Of a stretch of 64,000 nucleotides of DNA, positions 22,607-37,600 are shown piece by piece. Both the position numbers and the translations under genes were made by a program. Below the pieces are notes generated by a model that did not search any database, was not told the DNA's origin, and saw nothing but the letters and a program-made list of their open reading frames with translations. Positions within the stretch are counted from its first letter, which is position 1, and every line of letters starts with the position of its first letter. The stretch covers positions 33,359,441 through 33,423,440 of the forward strand of contig CATQJL010000316.1 in assembly GCA_958299035.1 (NCBI GenBank). Direction: 5' to 3'. Origin of the DNA: Cylicocyclus nassatus (taxonomy: Eukaryota > Nematoda > Chromadorea > Rhabditida > Strongylidae).

Positions 22607-25600
22607 GTGAACGAAATTATTGCGCGTGGCGCGAGCTCTAATGGTGAAAGCATTGCCTGGCAAGCATTCTCCCACAAATGAACGTTTCCTATGCAAGGTC
22701 CGCCGCGCGCATAGCTCCAGTGTTCACTGTCTTCGTGCTGAACAATTCTTGTGGAGTGAATGCGGCACAGAGTATGAGAGTGGGTGCGAGTTTTTCTGGA
22801 TATCACTAATCTTTTTACATTTTCATTTTCGAACGCAACGCAAATTTTAACGTACATTTGCAGTGGCAACCTCTGAACACCAATCATTCATTTCATTTTC
22901 TCAATTCATTTGTAACTCCATCATGGGATTTGTGCACACTGCGCGGTAACCAACACATTTTTATTACTAGCTGATCTGCCCGGTCCAGCCCGGGAATGAT
23001 CACTGAAGATAAAGTTATGCTGCATTGGTGGCCAACACAATTACTGCACTGCTACTCTCCACCCCGGCTCAGGTTATAGATGCTTACCTCGAAACACAAC
23101 TTCGCTCGTAGCTGGGAAGCAGACGTTAGATAATCCATCGCGCTTGTCTCTCATCAGATTGTTCGACAACCACGAATGTACTTGTAAGCTTTGGGAATGA
23201 AAGCAACCGGCCAGCATATCACCTATCACAGTATTGATGATCATTTTTATCATGCTTTCCTCTGTCCGGTTGCATTAACAATTCCGCACTGCAACGTCGT
23301 TCATTTCATGGAACCCGAAAATATATTTTTTGTCGTCTACCGACACCGCAAGCGTAAAAGTGGGTTTTTGCAATTTCAATTTTTTTATTCTAGTTCAAAG
23401 CATTTTCCGCATCTTATCAACTCAAGACAATACATTGCTGCTATCAGACATTCAATATACTATTTTTGAAAATGTAAGGGGTTTTGTTGCTGTTTGTAAC
23501 ATTTCAACCGAATCATTTGCGCTCAATTGCACATAGACCCTCTTCTCAAACGTTTGCAAAAGCGACTTTCAAGAATATGCGGCGTCCATGAGCTTGAAAG
23601 ACACACACAGACACACACACACCTCAATATGAATGTATACATGATTTTCGAACACATCCGGAAGCCTATCGTCGTCTCCTCGCGATAGATGGGGCGTGTC
23701 GTCTGCAAAGTGCGTAGACGTGCGTATTTTGTACGGTATTAGCCATGGTGTAGCATGTATATACATGCCACGTCTAAATACTTGTTAAATCTTCATCATA
23801 TAACATTAGTTTTCGTACTCTCTAACTGCCAAAAACTGCCACGCGCATACGTTGGCAACGTTGGCAAAGCCACGCCGGCTAGCACCGTACGAAACACGCA
23901 CATCTACGGACTTTGCAGACGACACGCCCCATCTATCGTGGGGAGACGACGATACTTGGAGTGCGCTTCCTGTCACTGCTCTCTGCTTGCAAAAACTTGG
24001 AATAAGACATACCGCTCCTTTACACTCTACTGAGCAAATGATCTGTTAAGCTTTCACTTTCCTCTAAAAAAGTAAACAAGTCAATAAATTGATAGAAGGA
24101 CTTACTGACTCGCCGCAAAAAGTAGCCTATTTTTTGCGCCGTGGCTTGTTTAAGGGGAGCAAATTTCGGCCTCATCGGTTCACAAACAAAAGAGTCTATA
24201 AGCCACATACTTACATACGAACAAATTTACAGAGATTGAGTTTTATTTATATATAGATTATGGTAACTAGTGGTAAATGTTCATTAGAACCTCTTCAGAT
24301 AACAAGCTGTAAAAATGTCCTAATGAATAATACATAGGCACTCAAACCAAAAAAGAGAGAAAGAAGAAGAAATCATTGGATTAGAGGTTCTAGTCTTACA
24401 AGTAGCGAGCGTTGTGTGCAATACGCATATGAAGTTACAAGATTCAACGATAATCATGTTTACAATTTCAAGTCCATTGCCATATATTAGGCTGGCACGA
24501 AAGTTTTGTCGCTCCATTCAAAAATTCATAACTTCTGACTTTTCGAACCGATTTGACTGTTTTTATTTTTTTATGAAAGAGTAAGTCATGGTCTTTATAG
24601 TAACATTTTAGCTGCTTGCTAATGGTCATCTGTTGTATAGATAGGAGCGATAGAAGAAAATCAGTCAAAATTCGAATTTTCTGTGTAGGGTCATAAAAAA
24701 TCGGAAACTTACAACAAAAATCGGAGCATTCGGTACTGTAGATTCTGTCACCAGCTCTTTCTAACACTGCAAGGTTTGCGCTGATTGAGCGTCTCTATGA
24801 AAAGTTATGATTTCTCTGAAAAATTAAATATCAAATTCGCCCTTTTCTATTGCCTGCTCAAAAATCGTGACTTTTCATAGAGGCGCTCATTCGGCGCAAA
24901 CTTTAATCTACGATACAACTGCTCCGATTTTTGTTGCAAGTTTCCGATTTTTTATGACCCTACATAGAAAATTCGAATTCTGACTAATCTTCTATCGTTT
25001 ATATCTATGCACGTTATGCTTATCAGAAAGCCGCTAAGGTGCCTCTATGAAGGGAATGAATTGGTCTTTCATACGAAAATAAAAGCAGTCAAATCGGATG
25101 AAAAAATTAGAATATGAATTTTTGAAACTGATGCGACAGAACTTTTGTGCTAACCTAATATAAACCTAATACCCCTCGCTCCATAGATTAGGATTATGCT
25201 CCTTCGCAAGGATAGCCGGTATACTTGGGACCGAATCGAATAATTATTCGATCATTCGAATAAATCATTCGAATGCGAATGATTCGAAAAGTCGAATATT
25301 CGAAAATCTTCATTTTCGAATATTATTCGAAAGTCGAATATTCGAGGGTCATTCATTCGATCATTCGATGTCCATCAAATACTCGAATATTCGCCGAGCC
25401 CTGAATATTCGGAAATTCGATAAGAATTGACTATTCGAAAATTCGATAAGCACCGAATATTCGAGAATTCGATATGCACAGCGTACACGGGATGTCTTAA
25501 AAGTATCTACACACCGTTTGATCGCTAATACCTCTCAAAGTCTTTTGCCGACTTCTGGGTAACATCCAGTAGGGATGGCTTCAGCTTAGAAATACAGCAG

Positions 25601-28600
25601 AAAGCGAATCACCCATGTTTTTCTTATTGTGTGTTATCACAGTAGGAAACTCCAACTTATAGACCAACTGCAAAATAAGACATCCAAAAAAACTGTTCTC
25701 AAAAAGGTATAAAATCTGTGCAGCAGTTTTTTACGTGCTGATTTTACTACGCACGAATTTTTAAGCTTTTCAAATGGCAATCACATTTTTGAAAGGCGTT
25801 GCAAAACACTTGTTACGGTGTATCATTTGTTTCCCAGCAAATTTCCCAAAGGTACCACGTCATGCCGCTGCCTTTCGCTATTTTGAACGTAACGTGTTAA
25901 CCTGGGAAGTTCCGTTAAGATCTCAGGAGGAACGTGTCAAAAGGAGCGAAAGGCAGCGTCGCACCACGTACGCACGCTGACTCACAGGGAATTCTTCTGG
26001 GGGACACAGGATACCTGGCGTAAGTTTTGAAAGAAAGCATTACGGTTGAGTGTAAATTCTACATAAAGTGAGTGTCTTTAGAAATCCTAAGCAAGAATTT
26101 CAGCCCTTTTGATTCTTTTTCTTGGGGAAATGGCTCTTGATGTTTTGGAACCTGCTTCAGTCTTACGGTAATTTTACAACAGTAAAAAGCGATTGATAAA
26201 TCACCCCATACTCTAAGTTGATGTCAGCCACCGTCACAGGAGTAGCTTTTAAGTTCCTAAGTATCCTCACGTCACGACTAAACCGTTTTTCCATCGTTAA
26301 TTGTAAGATAAGAATGTGTCCATTCTTAGCACTTACATGAAACAATTTATTCTTAGTGTTTTGGCCTTTCATAGGCAGCCTCAATGACGTAAATTATTCG
26401 GTCAGTATTCGAAAATCGAATAACATTCGAGAACCGAATAATATTCGAAATTCGAATAACGAATGACATTCGATATTCGAATATTATTCGATTCGAAATT
26501 TTCATTTTCGAATAATATTCGATAGTCGAATGTTCGAAATTTCCGATTTTCGAATATTATTCGAAAGTCGAATATTCGAAATTTTCAACTTTCGAATAAT
26601 ATTCGATAGTCGAATATTCGAGAATTTCGATTTTCGAATATAATTCGATATTCGAATATCCGAAATTTTCAATTTTCGAATATATTCGATATTGGAATAT
26701 TCGAAAAAAATTTCGAATTTCCCCAAGTATAATAACCGGTATCGGGAAGGCACCACAAGTTGCCGGATTTCGATTAGGGCGCGATATAAACCACTCTTGT
26801 TACGGCAGCGCTAATTTCGGTACCTTTCCGTTATCCGGACCCATTTTTTTCAAAAAGCTATCATAAAATACGTTTTTTAGTCCAAAAACAATTTTTATAA
26901 ATTTCACGAGGGCTGCTTCCCGCCACGTGTCAGGAAAACATTGACACTTGGTCAATTTTGACATGTTTTTTCAAAATCATTGCCGATGAGGAAAAAGAGC
27001 ATTTGTAATCACTCAAAAGCTGTTTAATTGATTTCTATAGAAGCAAACAACCTAGAACTTTTAAAACATCTTCATCGTTTTCAGCAATGTTAGCATTGTC
27101 TTACTCTTCAAACCTTTCGCCTTGCGGATTTAGCCAGAAAATGATGGCTAAATGATGGCTTAAAGTTTCTTGCTACTGCTTGTTCTGTCACTTAGATGAT
27201 GGGACCCTAGCTCACTTTTCTATTCTGTGAAGTCTAATCTGTTTAGGGCAACTCAAATTCTTGGTTAAAGGCACCGTCCACCCAAAGCGAAGTTGATGAG
27301 ATTTCGGTGGCATACTAGTGTGGGCCCCCACACTAGGCAAACCCCCAAGTAGCGTCGCAAAATACTCCTTCCGAAGCGAGAAATCCGCTCCGGAAGGGAC
27401 GTAACCGGAGGTGGTTACTCCGCCCACTTTGCAGGCGCACCGTTAGAGAGACTACATGCACAGCGCAGTACGCTGCCTCGTCGTAGGCGACTAACCGGAG
27501 TTTTTCTAGTGTTATTTCGTGTACTTGTATCCTCAACCGTTCGTTTTTTATTCAGTCATGACCAAATCTACGACAATTGTTTTTTCGATTATAGCCATCA
27601 TCAGCATCCGGCATAGCTGTTTTTCTTGATATGAACACGATCTTTCGTTATAGGTGACGCTTGTGCTCAATAAAACGAGATGAACATGCGACGTGAGTTT
27701 TTTCATTGCAATGTACATCAAATTGAAAAACTATTTGTAGTCAAAATAATCGTTGACGCCGTCTACATGACTAATGAATCATCGCAATAAACTATCACGC
27801 ATTTCTGTGTGCTAAAACAGTTGCTTTCACTGCTTTCTGTGTGAATGTGCTAAATACGCGGAACCTGGATCAAGACTGGGGCAAACATTTCCCAATCGAT
27901 TGCACAATTGCCCATGACTAGTTTGCTAATGACGCCCTGCGTATATCAGCGCGCCTGCAAAGTGGGCGGAGTGACCACCTCCGGTTACGTCCCTTCCGGA
28001 GCGGATTTCTCGCTTCGGAAGGAGTATTTTGCGACGCTACTTGGGGGTTTGCCTAATGTGGGGGCCCACACTAGTATGCCACCGAAATCTCATCAACTTC
28101 GCTTTGGGTGGACGGTGCCTTTAAACCAGTCAAACATGTAAATGGCATGTCAAATTTTTTTGACACATGGCAGGAGGGTTGACACTCATTCCTGTGAAGT
28201 TGGGAACAAATATGGTATGAAGGAAGAAGCAATATCCGCCACTCCTCCCCCCTCTCTCCCCCCCCCCCCCCCATTTAGACTGCCGCCGTGCTACTTCAGC
28301 ATAGGAGAATCCTTGTGGGACATAGGACACAAACTATCTCTCAGTGTATGCGGCAGAGCAGCCGCCGCGCGCAGTTTGACCCCTATTGCTAGACTGATCA
28401 CTCAAAATCTGTCGACTACTGGCCTCAGAAAATATGAAAAGAAAACACATGGCAGAACTGGCCGTTTTCGACAAATGTGACACACGCCTTTGTCAACATC
28501 TTGGGGCACCGAATACCAAAAAAAATCTCAAGCATATGATCAAACCATCAGAGATACATAAACGAAGCGAAATTCTCCACCACAAAATGTAACAACGGAA

Positions 28601-31600
28601 AACATTCAAAGCCGTGGATTTTGTTCAATCTCGACTAAAGAGGGTTAGTCGACTCGCTGATGCCGAATATCAAATCAGTTTTTGCACGATAACGCCTTTT
28701 CCGGGATTCCAGTGGTTGTAGGTAGGGAGTCATAATCATGGATTTCGAACTTGGCTCAGGGGGGCTATTCGACATGCTAATCACAAAAACCATGCTCTTT
28801 TCGCATGATGAGGCCTTTTTGTAAAGTTACTGTGGGTTTACGGTAGGACTAAATAATGTCAAATTTGCCTGAAACTTTGCGTTTGGAGGCCGACTCGCCC
28901 TACCGTCATGCCTTCCATACAGGACCATGGTCATGCGCGACACACTTTGCGGCTTCGTCTAAGCAAACACAGGCGAAGAAGATTTGCCGCGTACGCCGTA
29001 TACACACCATATCCACACAGGAAAACGTCTTCGTGAGGTAAAACGAGACATCCGTGACCAGCATGTCAAATTACCCCCCCCCCCCGTGCCAAGTTTCAGG
29101 CAAATCCACGGTTTTGACCCCCTGCCTACACCCACCGTGACCTCAGAAAATGATGCTACCGTATAGAACCAGTACGATATCCGGCATCAGAGGGCTGAAT
29201 ACCCCCGCCAAGTTTTAGCAAAATCCATGGCGAAAAACTTTTGGGGTCAGGATAGTCGAATAGCGCCGCCCTACCCTACACCTATCGTAGCCCCACCAAA
29301 TGACATTTTTGTGTAGATAGTGTGTTATTCTGGCCAGCATATCGAATAACCCCCACAGACCGAGTTATAGCGAGATTCACGACTTTGAAAATTTTGAGCC
29401 CGGATACTGAATATGGCGAAGAAGTCGGGTAAGATCCATAAAAAGCTTTTAATGACAGCAACATGGTGCTACAGGGATGAAGAGAATTGGAATAGGTTTG
29501 AAACAAGACTGCGAGATATGTCGGCTGAATAGACAAAGGAGAAATACAGCTCCGCTGGGGGACGGCGCTGCCGTAGCAGGAGTGGTAAATATCGCGCTCT
29601 AATCGAAATTCGGCACTTGTAGTGTTGTCCCGATACCGAATATTCTTCGCAAGAGTGCTCACCCAGAGATTACGGAAAAACAGCTAGTGCTGTTGCATAC
29701 TTTATCACAAACTGAGTATTTCTCACTTATTCTTCAACCAGCGCGAAATCGCATCCTATGCTCGTGCTTTTATTCGATTTTATGCCAGCCACATAAGCAA
29801 CTAGTGATCCAGTTTGAAAATTTTCTAGAGGTAGCTGCAGATTATCACTCAACCAGATGCACCATGCAATTATCATGAGCTGGTTAATGTGTAGAGCTGT
29901 GTTCAGCATTGGTCGACAAGCTCCAATACTTCGATTGTCATGTGGCCTATCGAAATTCCTTGTTTCCCAAGGCAGCTCATTATACGAAATTTTGTTGACA
30001 TTGAATTTTTGAAAAAGTTGAGGAGTTTAAACTATTGATATGTTAAAACTTTGAAGCAGAATAATATTTACATTACGGCTTTGCTCATTTGACATTGCTC
30101 CATGTACCTTATGATAGAAACACTAGCGTGGCAGCAATAAACAACACGAAAAGCATTTTTAGTATGACAAAAGAGAAATGGCAAGAGGAATTGCCGCAAT
30201 CACTGCTAAAGATGCTTTATGGGCATGGAAAAATAATGCTGGTGACACTCCCATCGATGTAGCAAGTTCGAGGTAAAAGTTTCTTCTTTTTCTCTTTATA
30301 GGACAACAGATCATCGAAACGCTGTTTTTGAAACACATGTGAGCTTGAATGCTTTCAAAGGTTTTTACCCAATTACAAGCTAGATTTGACGTGATTTGAG
30401 TTTATACGTAGGCTGTCTCTAAAGTTTAAAAGGTTTTTTGATCGGTCACTGAGAATAACAGAACACGGACCGAGAACGACTTAATTATTGTTTAGATACA
30501 ATTTCATGCTTTTTTTGATACCACAAATTTCTTTTTTATGAAGCTCCAGATGTCATTGCAGCTCTTTGAACAGTCCAGTAGTGACGCATGTTTCCCTCAA
30601 AATTGCGATGGTTGCTATCTATCATGTTGAGTATTTTGATCATGTAAAACTCGTCCATTTGAAGAGAAAAACCCCACTTTCTTAGGGCATGCAGCGCACA
30701 GAGTGCCGTGAATTCAAAACGATTCTTCAATGCACATCAAACTTGCCTCTCTTGCAAAAATGATGTTTAACAGTAACCAAGCTCCAACTTCAAACTTTCA
30801 CGTTTTGCTGCAGTTGTGGGTTTCATGACCCAACGGAATCGAAATTTCCAAAGCAAAAATAAACTTGAGAGCATTACCATATTTTCCGAAATTCCCTTTT
30901 TTGAAATACCTCCTCTTTGGGAAGCTCAAAAATAAAATTCTAAAAAATTGTACGAACTCTGAGCAGGCAGAAATGATAGGTGAAGAAATTCGGCGGTTAT
31001 TGTGAAGAGTTCAAAAGAATTTGGTCAAAAAATAGAGCCATCAGAAGGAAAGAGAAAGCTTCGTCAAACACACATTTGAACACATTTACGTCTTTATAAA
31101 AGTTCTTTTAAAGTCATTCGCAAAACTAGACAAAACTTTCGGAACAAAATAGATGTTATAAGTATCCTTGCATCACGCGGGGGATTTACCTGTTTAGGAG
31201 GAGGGAGGAAACGGCATGACATTCCGGTCCATTTTAGAAGAAGCATTCAGCTTTTGTAGTCGTCCTGTAGGTTGAATAAAGCAGTGGTGCTGACTTTTGC
31301 CATTGTGGAATTTACTTTCTTTCGTTGTAAGAGTGAGGTGCAAAATGAGGCAACGGCTAAAGTTCTTATCAACAATTCCTGTGTGAAAGTCATGACTTTG
31401 CAAGTGGAGGCGATGTTTTGAACACAGTTAATTTTTTTTAATGGAAAATTTTCGCGATTTGTTGTAAGACGTTCTTTCTTGAGCGTCGTTTCCCTAATGA
31501 CTCGCACTTGACAATATAGATGTGTATTGTACGTGTATTGTGCATTATATTGAATGCTGAACTAGTCGAACCAGATGTGCTGCTGTCTTTTGTAGTAGCC

Positions 31601-34600
31601 AGATGCAAGTTTCCCAAAAAGGAGATCACGCACTAGCTTCAACAGGTTTTCGCAACGTACCAGTACAATACCTTTCATAGTTATCCAGAAAAGTTGCCGC
31701 AGCAAACGAGAAAGCGAGATGCATTGTCTGATCTATGAAAGTGAGGCGATCAGAATTCACGATTTTTTTTGCTTACGGTAGATTAGTTAGTGTGTAATGA
31801 AATAAACACATTATGTAACGTACTGCAAGCAAAAATCTAGAACCTAGCCGCCTGATTAACTCAAGCGGGCACTTCCTACATATAGGAAGGTGGCCTGGTC
31901 GAGCTGAGTCAAGCGTTGTGTTTGGATTCCAAATTCCCCCTTAAATCAAGATATGGCGATGCAACGCGGGCGGATTGCGGTGAACTCCGGCGAGAGCGGC
32001 GACATTTTCGGCTGACTATGAGCGGTAGCGTAACAAACCAATCGTTTCACACAAGATTTGCCTTATTCTCTCCACATCCCAATCTTTCAAGGAAATAAAA
32101 ATCGCGAAAGACGATGCTCTGCTTGACAGCAATCTTTGCATGTTTTTTTTTGCTGAGCCATAAACTTTTTGCAATGATTTTCTAGTTCCTCGTGTTCAAA
32201 ATTTAACCTTTTATGTTGCGAATATACAATCACCTATGTCATAGATTAGAAATTGCCAAATATTCAAGTAATTTTCATTTCCTTCTCTACATTGAATCTA
32301 TTATTATCTTTTAGCGAAATAACGCTCTATTAAGAGGACTGCTCCTCAAGCCTCAACAAACCTTGCTAACTTCCTTCCATGCGCGTTTTATTTAACACGT
32401 TGACGACATTGTGTATCCGCATGTATGCACGCCCTGACTCCCGTTTAGCATTTTCGTATATCCGCGCATATGCACGCTAGTTTTTTAGGTGCAAACGGAA
32501 AGTTTTAAGGTTACTTTTATGCAGTAATGCTATTAGTGGCCTGATTGTCTTACAGAACACAGGGCATCGCGGCACTGTTCAGGAGTTTTGGCCGCAAAAT
32601 TGGGTAATCAGTCTGTTTTTGATCTAGTCAATACATGCTAATTACGTTTTCTCGAGAAGGTGAAAACTCTGTATAGCTGTTTTGAAATCAAACAAAGATG
32701 AATCAGGCCAAAAACACCTGGTTTTTCAACGCTTTTCTCTAAGAGCGATTCCTCAGATATAGCCATTGCAAGGATTATTGGAGGGAAAATCGATGCAAAA
32801 ACCTTGATTTGTGTAAGTCCTGGTAAGGCTCTGTGATATACCTGTATGTCTAAACAATGTTCGCATGTTTTATTAATAAGTGACAAAATGAGTCCCACAT
32901 AATGTTTTCGTGCATCCGCGCGTATGCACGGGCCAAAGCGCGAAGGACGTTAGTGGGAGTTTCGCCCAAAATGGCGCGGTCGTCAACGTGTTAAACATGT
33001 AGCCCGTTCTTTTCAGTAGTAAATTAAAATGTGAAAGGCAACAAACGCAAAAGATCAAAAGATCGGTCACAAATTGGATCAAAAGTGGAAATATCGGTCA
33101 TATTTTACAGAATAAAAAGAGATTTGCTGCTGATTTCGAGGAAGGGTGCGCCGATAGCAGATCATCACACGAATTACAATAACCGTTTAGTTAAAGAAAA
33201 GATAAAGTGAGTTATACACTAGAAATGTGATACAAAATAGAAGTCTCCTTTTGCAGAAACGCAGACGAGAACCACAAGGTGATTCTCAGTTTTGATGGAG
33301 GAGGTATCAAGGCTATACTGGAGACCGCAGTATGTTTTTGACACTGATCTGGTAATGGCTGCCATATCCAAAGGGCTCTCACCCTTATTTGTTTTACCAT
33401 GCAATTATTTACCCTCCTCCATGTACCAATCCTCTATCCTACCGCAAAACATGCAAACTTGTTGAAACGATAAAAGCAGTTGAAAATTTACCAAAGTTAT
33501 CTCAAGCTTTTCGTTAACCCATTTATCATTCAGCTTCCCAGCAACAAACACAAAATAAAAAAAGCCATAACACTAGTTCTAAACCTCCTTAGGTCATCAG
33601 AAAGCCGTAAGCAAATAGTGGCTCAGATTGACTCGAACTCACATCCAATGTAGGTATACAGCCCTGCGGCGCAGCATTATAATGTAAGGCGGTCGGCATC
33701 GTCGCGCCGTTTCGAAGACGCAATTTGTGTCGCAGTTCTAGGACTTTTGGATTAAAAATTGGAAAGAAGCCCTTCTCAATTTTTGCATATGCGACTTTAC
33801 TTTAAAGATTATTTTTTTTGGTACTCAGTTTTCGGAATTCACACATTTCTATATGGTTTTGAGGTGTAACTGCATTAACTGCTACTTGTGGACCAATTCG
33901 AATATAGTTGTATTCCCACAAGCTTTTAGTTGCTTTGCTTCGAGTTGTATATGGAAAAAAACAAACATGAAAACAGATAAGAAAAGCGATTTTTATAAAG
34001 TTTCAAGCAAAAAATATGCAAAGCATTGAGTACTCCATCAATATGCGGTAAAAACCGCATAAGCAAAATATCAGGGATTGTTTTTTGTGAGTAAGCCAAC
34101 TGTGTGGAAGTGCAACGTCGCGCGCGACATGTGCTTCAGTATAATGCCCGTCCTTCCCAGCATCTTATCCATACAAACACAGACAATCACTTTGTGTCGT
34201 GTCGAAAATATTTGAGACGGTGCTATCAGCGAGTGTGCAAAATAACACGAGAACTAACCCCATTGAACAGCAAAAGGGAAGTTTATGAAATAGATTTAAA
34301 TGCTGTTCCCCGCAGATTCATAAGCTTGGCATCTATTGTAACGAAGCGCCGTACATATCGAAATTCTAGTCAAACTGTAAAGCTCAGGAAAATCTGAGAA
34401 AGCTATCAATGTTATCAGTGGAGTAGATTTTAGATTTTGAAAGCAATAGAAGAAGAACTAGGTGAGCCGTTGCTCAATCGAGTGCACTGGATAGGTGGTA
34501 CCAGCTGTGGTGGAATCATTGCTGTCACTCTTGGTTTAGGTGGGTACCACTTTGAATCAAGCAGCAACGCTTTTTGTAATAAAGTTTATTGCATATAGCA

Positions 34601-37600
34601 ATTTCAGGGCTTAGCATTGAGCAATGCAAAAGGATATTTATGTGCGCTCGTCGTCAAACTTTTTGTGGCAACAATATGATGTTTCCAAAACATAACTCGC
34701 GTGGAATAGAAGAATTACTCAGGCAGACCTATGGGCCGCAGACAACAATGGCCAGCCTCAAACAACAGAAGTATGACAGTGCTAATCTCAAGTCCATGCT
34801 TTTGTCATGTTTTGTAGGGTTCTTGTAACCGCTGCAAAGATCAAATCTGCCCCTCCGCAGCTAGTGTTATTCCGAAGTTATGCGCCCAGAGTAACACCAA
34901 GGGAGTATGAAAAATATGGCTACATGAATCCTGAAAAGATTCTAGTTTGGAAAGCGGCTAGAGCAACTTCGTTGGGTTTCGCTTCAGCTCTTCATCAAAA
35001 CCTATCCATGTGAGATTTCTTTAGAGCGGCTCCGGTATTTTTCGAATCTTTCCATGGTCTCGCTGATGGTGCAATATTCTGTAACAATCCTTGTCTCACA
35101 TTGCTGACTGAGTTTTTCCGTCTTCAAAAAATTGAAAGGCACAAGAATCTTGTCAGTCATTATGCCAGAAAGAACTACTCCTGAGCTTGCAATTATTTAC
35201 AGAAAAACGATGACAAAGTAGGCTGCGTGATAACTATTGGAAGTGGTGCGGAACCGTCACTTCAGTTAGGAGGAATTGACATCAACTTAAGGTAAATTAC
35301 CTTTACTTTTCTGAATCTAATCTCGTTATGAAATGTAAATTACTGCGGAACAAATATCATTTGAAATCTCTACTTGATAGGCTATTAGTGTTGATACAGC
35401 CTAGTTTGAGGAAGTAGTCAACTGCGATTTTTTGAATCGGGACGTCTGCACAGCGATCCTGTTAAAGCATCTGCTAGCTTCTTACAAGAGAAATACCTTC
35501 TCTAATCTTCACCTTTTCACACTTTTGTAATGTATGCAATCATCTCAGTGCATCATGGGCAGAGGTGCGATGGGGGGAGCCGGGCCCACCAAAAGTGAAG
35601 GTGATCCCAGCTACCACTCCGGCCAAAAGTGACGGTAGTAGTGCCGGACACTCACCTCCCTAAAACGTCGACGGGGGCACCAACGTCGATTGAGCCTATC
35701 CTTTCACGTCGTTGCCGTTAGTGCGCGGAAAACAAGCAAAACAGACGCAAAATTGGAAGATTATTGAAAGCATATTTTTATGTATCGGCATATATATATT
35801 TGAAATAAACGTGTTTAGTAAATGGTGTATTTGGAAGTAAAAGTTAGTGGGGCTGTACGGATTTTATCAAGTAAATTTTGCCATAACGTACTGCGAAGAA
35901 AATAGGTCGATCCAGGGAATAACCACCGAGAACCAGAATTTTAAATAATAAAACAACGATAAGTTATGCGAAATTTCCACTTTTACAAATCTTGCGGTTG
36001 AAGATGTTAGCATTTGCGACTTCATAAGTTTAAAAAGTAAGTAGTGCTCTATCAGATAGTGAAAAAATCGAGTCGATTTTAGAGATAGTCGTCGAAAACC
36101 AGAATTCTAAAAAATTACGCCATTTTAGCGCGTTTGATGACAGCTGACAGTTGAACTCATATAAATCTCGAATGTGAAAGTGTGTAATGTTGCGACTTCA
36201 TAGACTTTGTAGAGTAAGGTCTGCCTTATCAGAGTATATCTTAGCCGTACCGATCCATTGAAACAGCACTGAGATCCAGGGTCCAAAGCAGGTAAAAAAG
36301 CGTATTCTGAACTCTAACAGCTCATAACTTCTTAAGAACTGCATGAATTATGTTGCGACTTCATATTAAATTCTTCTCATCAAAAGCTTTCAGATGATAT
36401 ATAATATGTGGGGGTTTAGGGTTTCCTACGACTTATGCCCGTGGGGAGAGACTTTTCATCACAAATTCTCCCCCAGCCCACTTTACATAATGTATTGGAT
36501 GGAGGCCGCCAGGGGGAGACTTTGTGATGAAAAGTCTCCCCCCATGGGCCTAAGTTGTAGGAAGCACTAAACCCTCACATATTTTATATCATCTGAAAGC
36601 TTCTAGGAGAATCTAATCTATGAAGTCGCAACATGATTCATGCAGCTCTCAAGAATTTATGTGCTGTTAGAGTTCAAAATACGTTTTTTTACCTGCTTTT
36701 TCAAGACCCTGGAACCCAGCGCTGTTTCAATGGATCGGTACGGCTAAGATATACTCTGGTAAGGCAGACCTTACTCTACAAAGTCTATGAAGTTGCAACA
36801 TCACACACTTTCACATTTAAGATTTATATGAGTTTAACTGCCAACTGTCAAAAACACGCAAAAATGGCGTAATTTTTTAGAATTCTGGTTTTCGACGACT
36901 ATCTCTTAAATCGACTCGATCACTATCTGATAGAGCACTACTTACTCTTCAAATCTATGAAGTCGCAAATGCTGACATCTTCGACCGCAAGATTTATAAA
37001 AGTGGAAGTCTCATAATTTATCGTTAATTTATTATTCAAAATTCTGGTTCTCGGCGGTTATTCCCTGGATCGACCTACTTCCTTCGCAGTACGTTATGAC
37101 AATTTCTACTAAAAAAAAATCCTTACAGTTCCGCTAACATTTACTCCCCAATATACCATTTACCAAACACGTTTATTTTAAATATATTATATTAGGTCGT
37201 TCCGAAAGTTCTTTCGCACCAAATTCAAAAATTCATAACTTGTTGAATTCCCAATAAATTTAAAGAAAATTTTATATAAGAGAGGAACTCATGCTCTTTG
37301 CACCTGTACCTGAACGGTTCGTTAATATATACAAATGAAGGAGATAGAAGCTCAAAACCAAAATCACTCAAAATTCGAATTTTTCGTGTAGGGTCATAAA
37401 AAATCGGAAACTCGCACCAAAAATCGAAGCGGTTGGTACTGTAGGTTCTTTTACCAGCTCTTTCTAACAGTGCAAAGATTGCGCCGATTGAGCGTCTCTA
37501 TGAAAAGTTACGATTTTCGAGGAAGCAATACAAAAGGGCGAATTTGATTTATTAGGTCGTTCCGAAAGTAATGTCGCTTTCTTCGAATGAACGCCACTAT

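Noticed and set aside
28142..28480. 112-codon plus-strand frame with a poly-Pro run
   Set aside because: Driven by a poly-C/CT tract in iPLA2 intron 2; no splice or domain evidence.
31868..31960. tRNA Leu/Ser-like stretch beginning near GGTGGCCTGGTCGAGC
   Set aside because: The A-box resemblance is partial and no proper B box or stems could be drawn.
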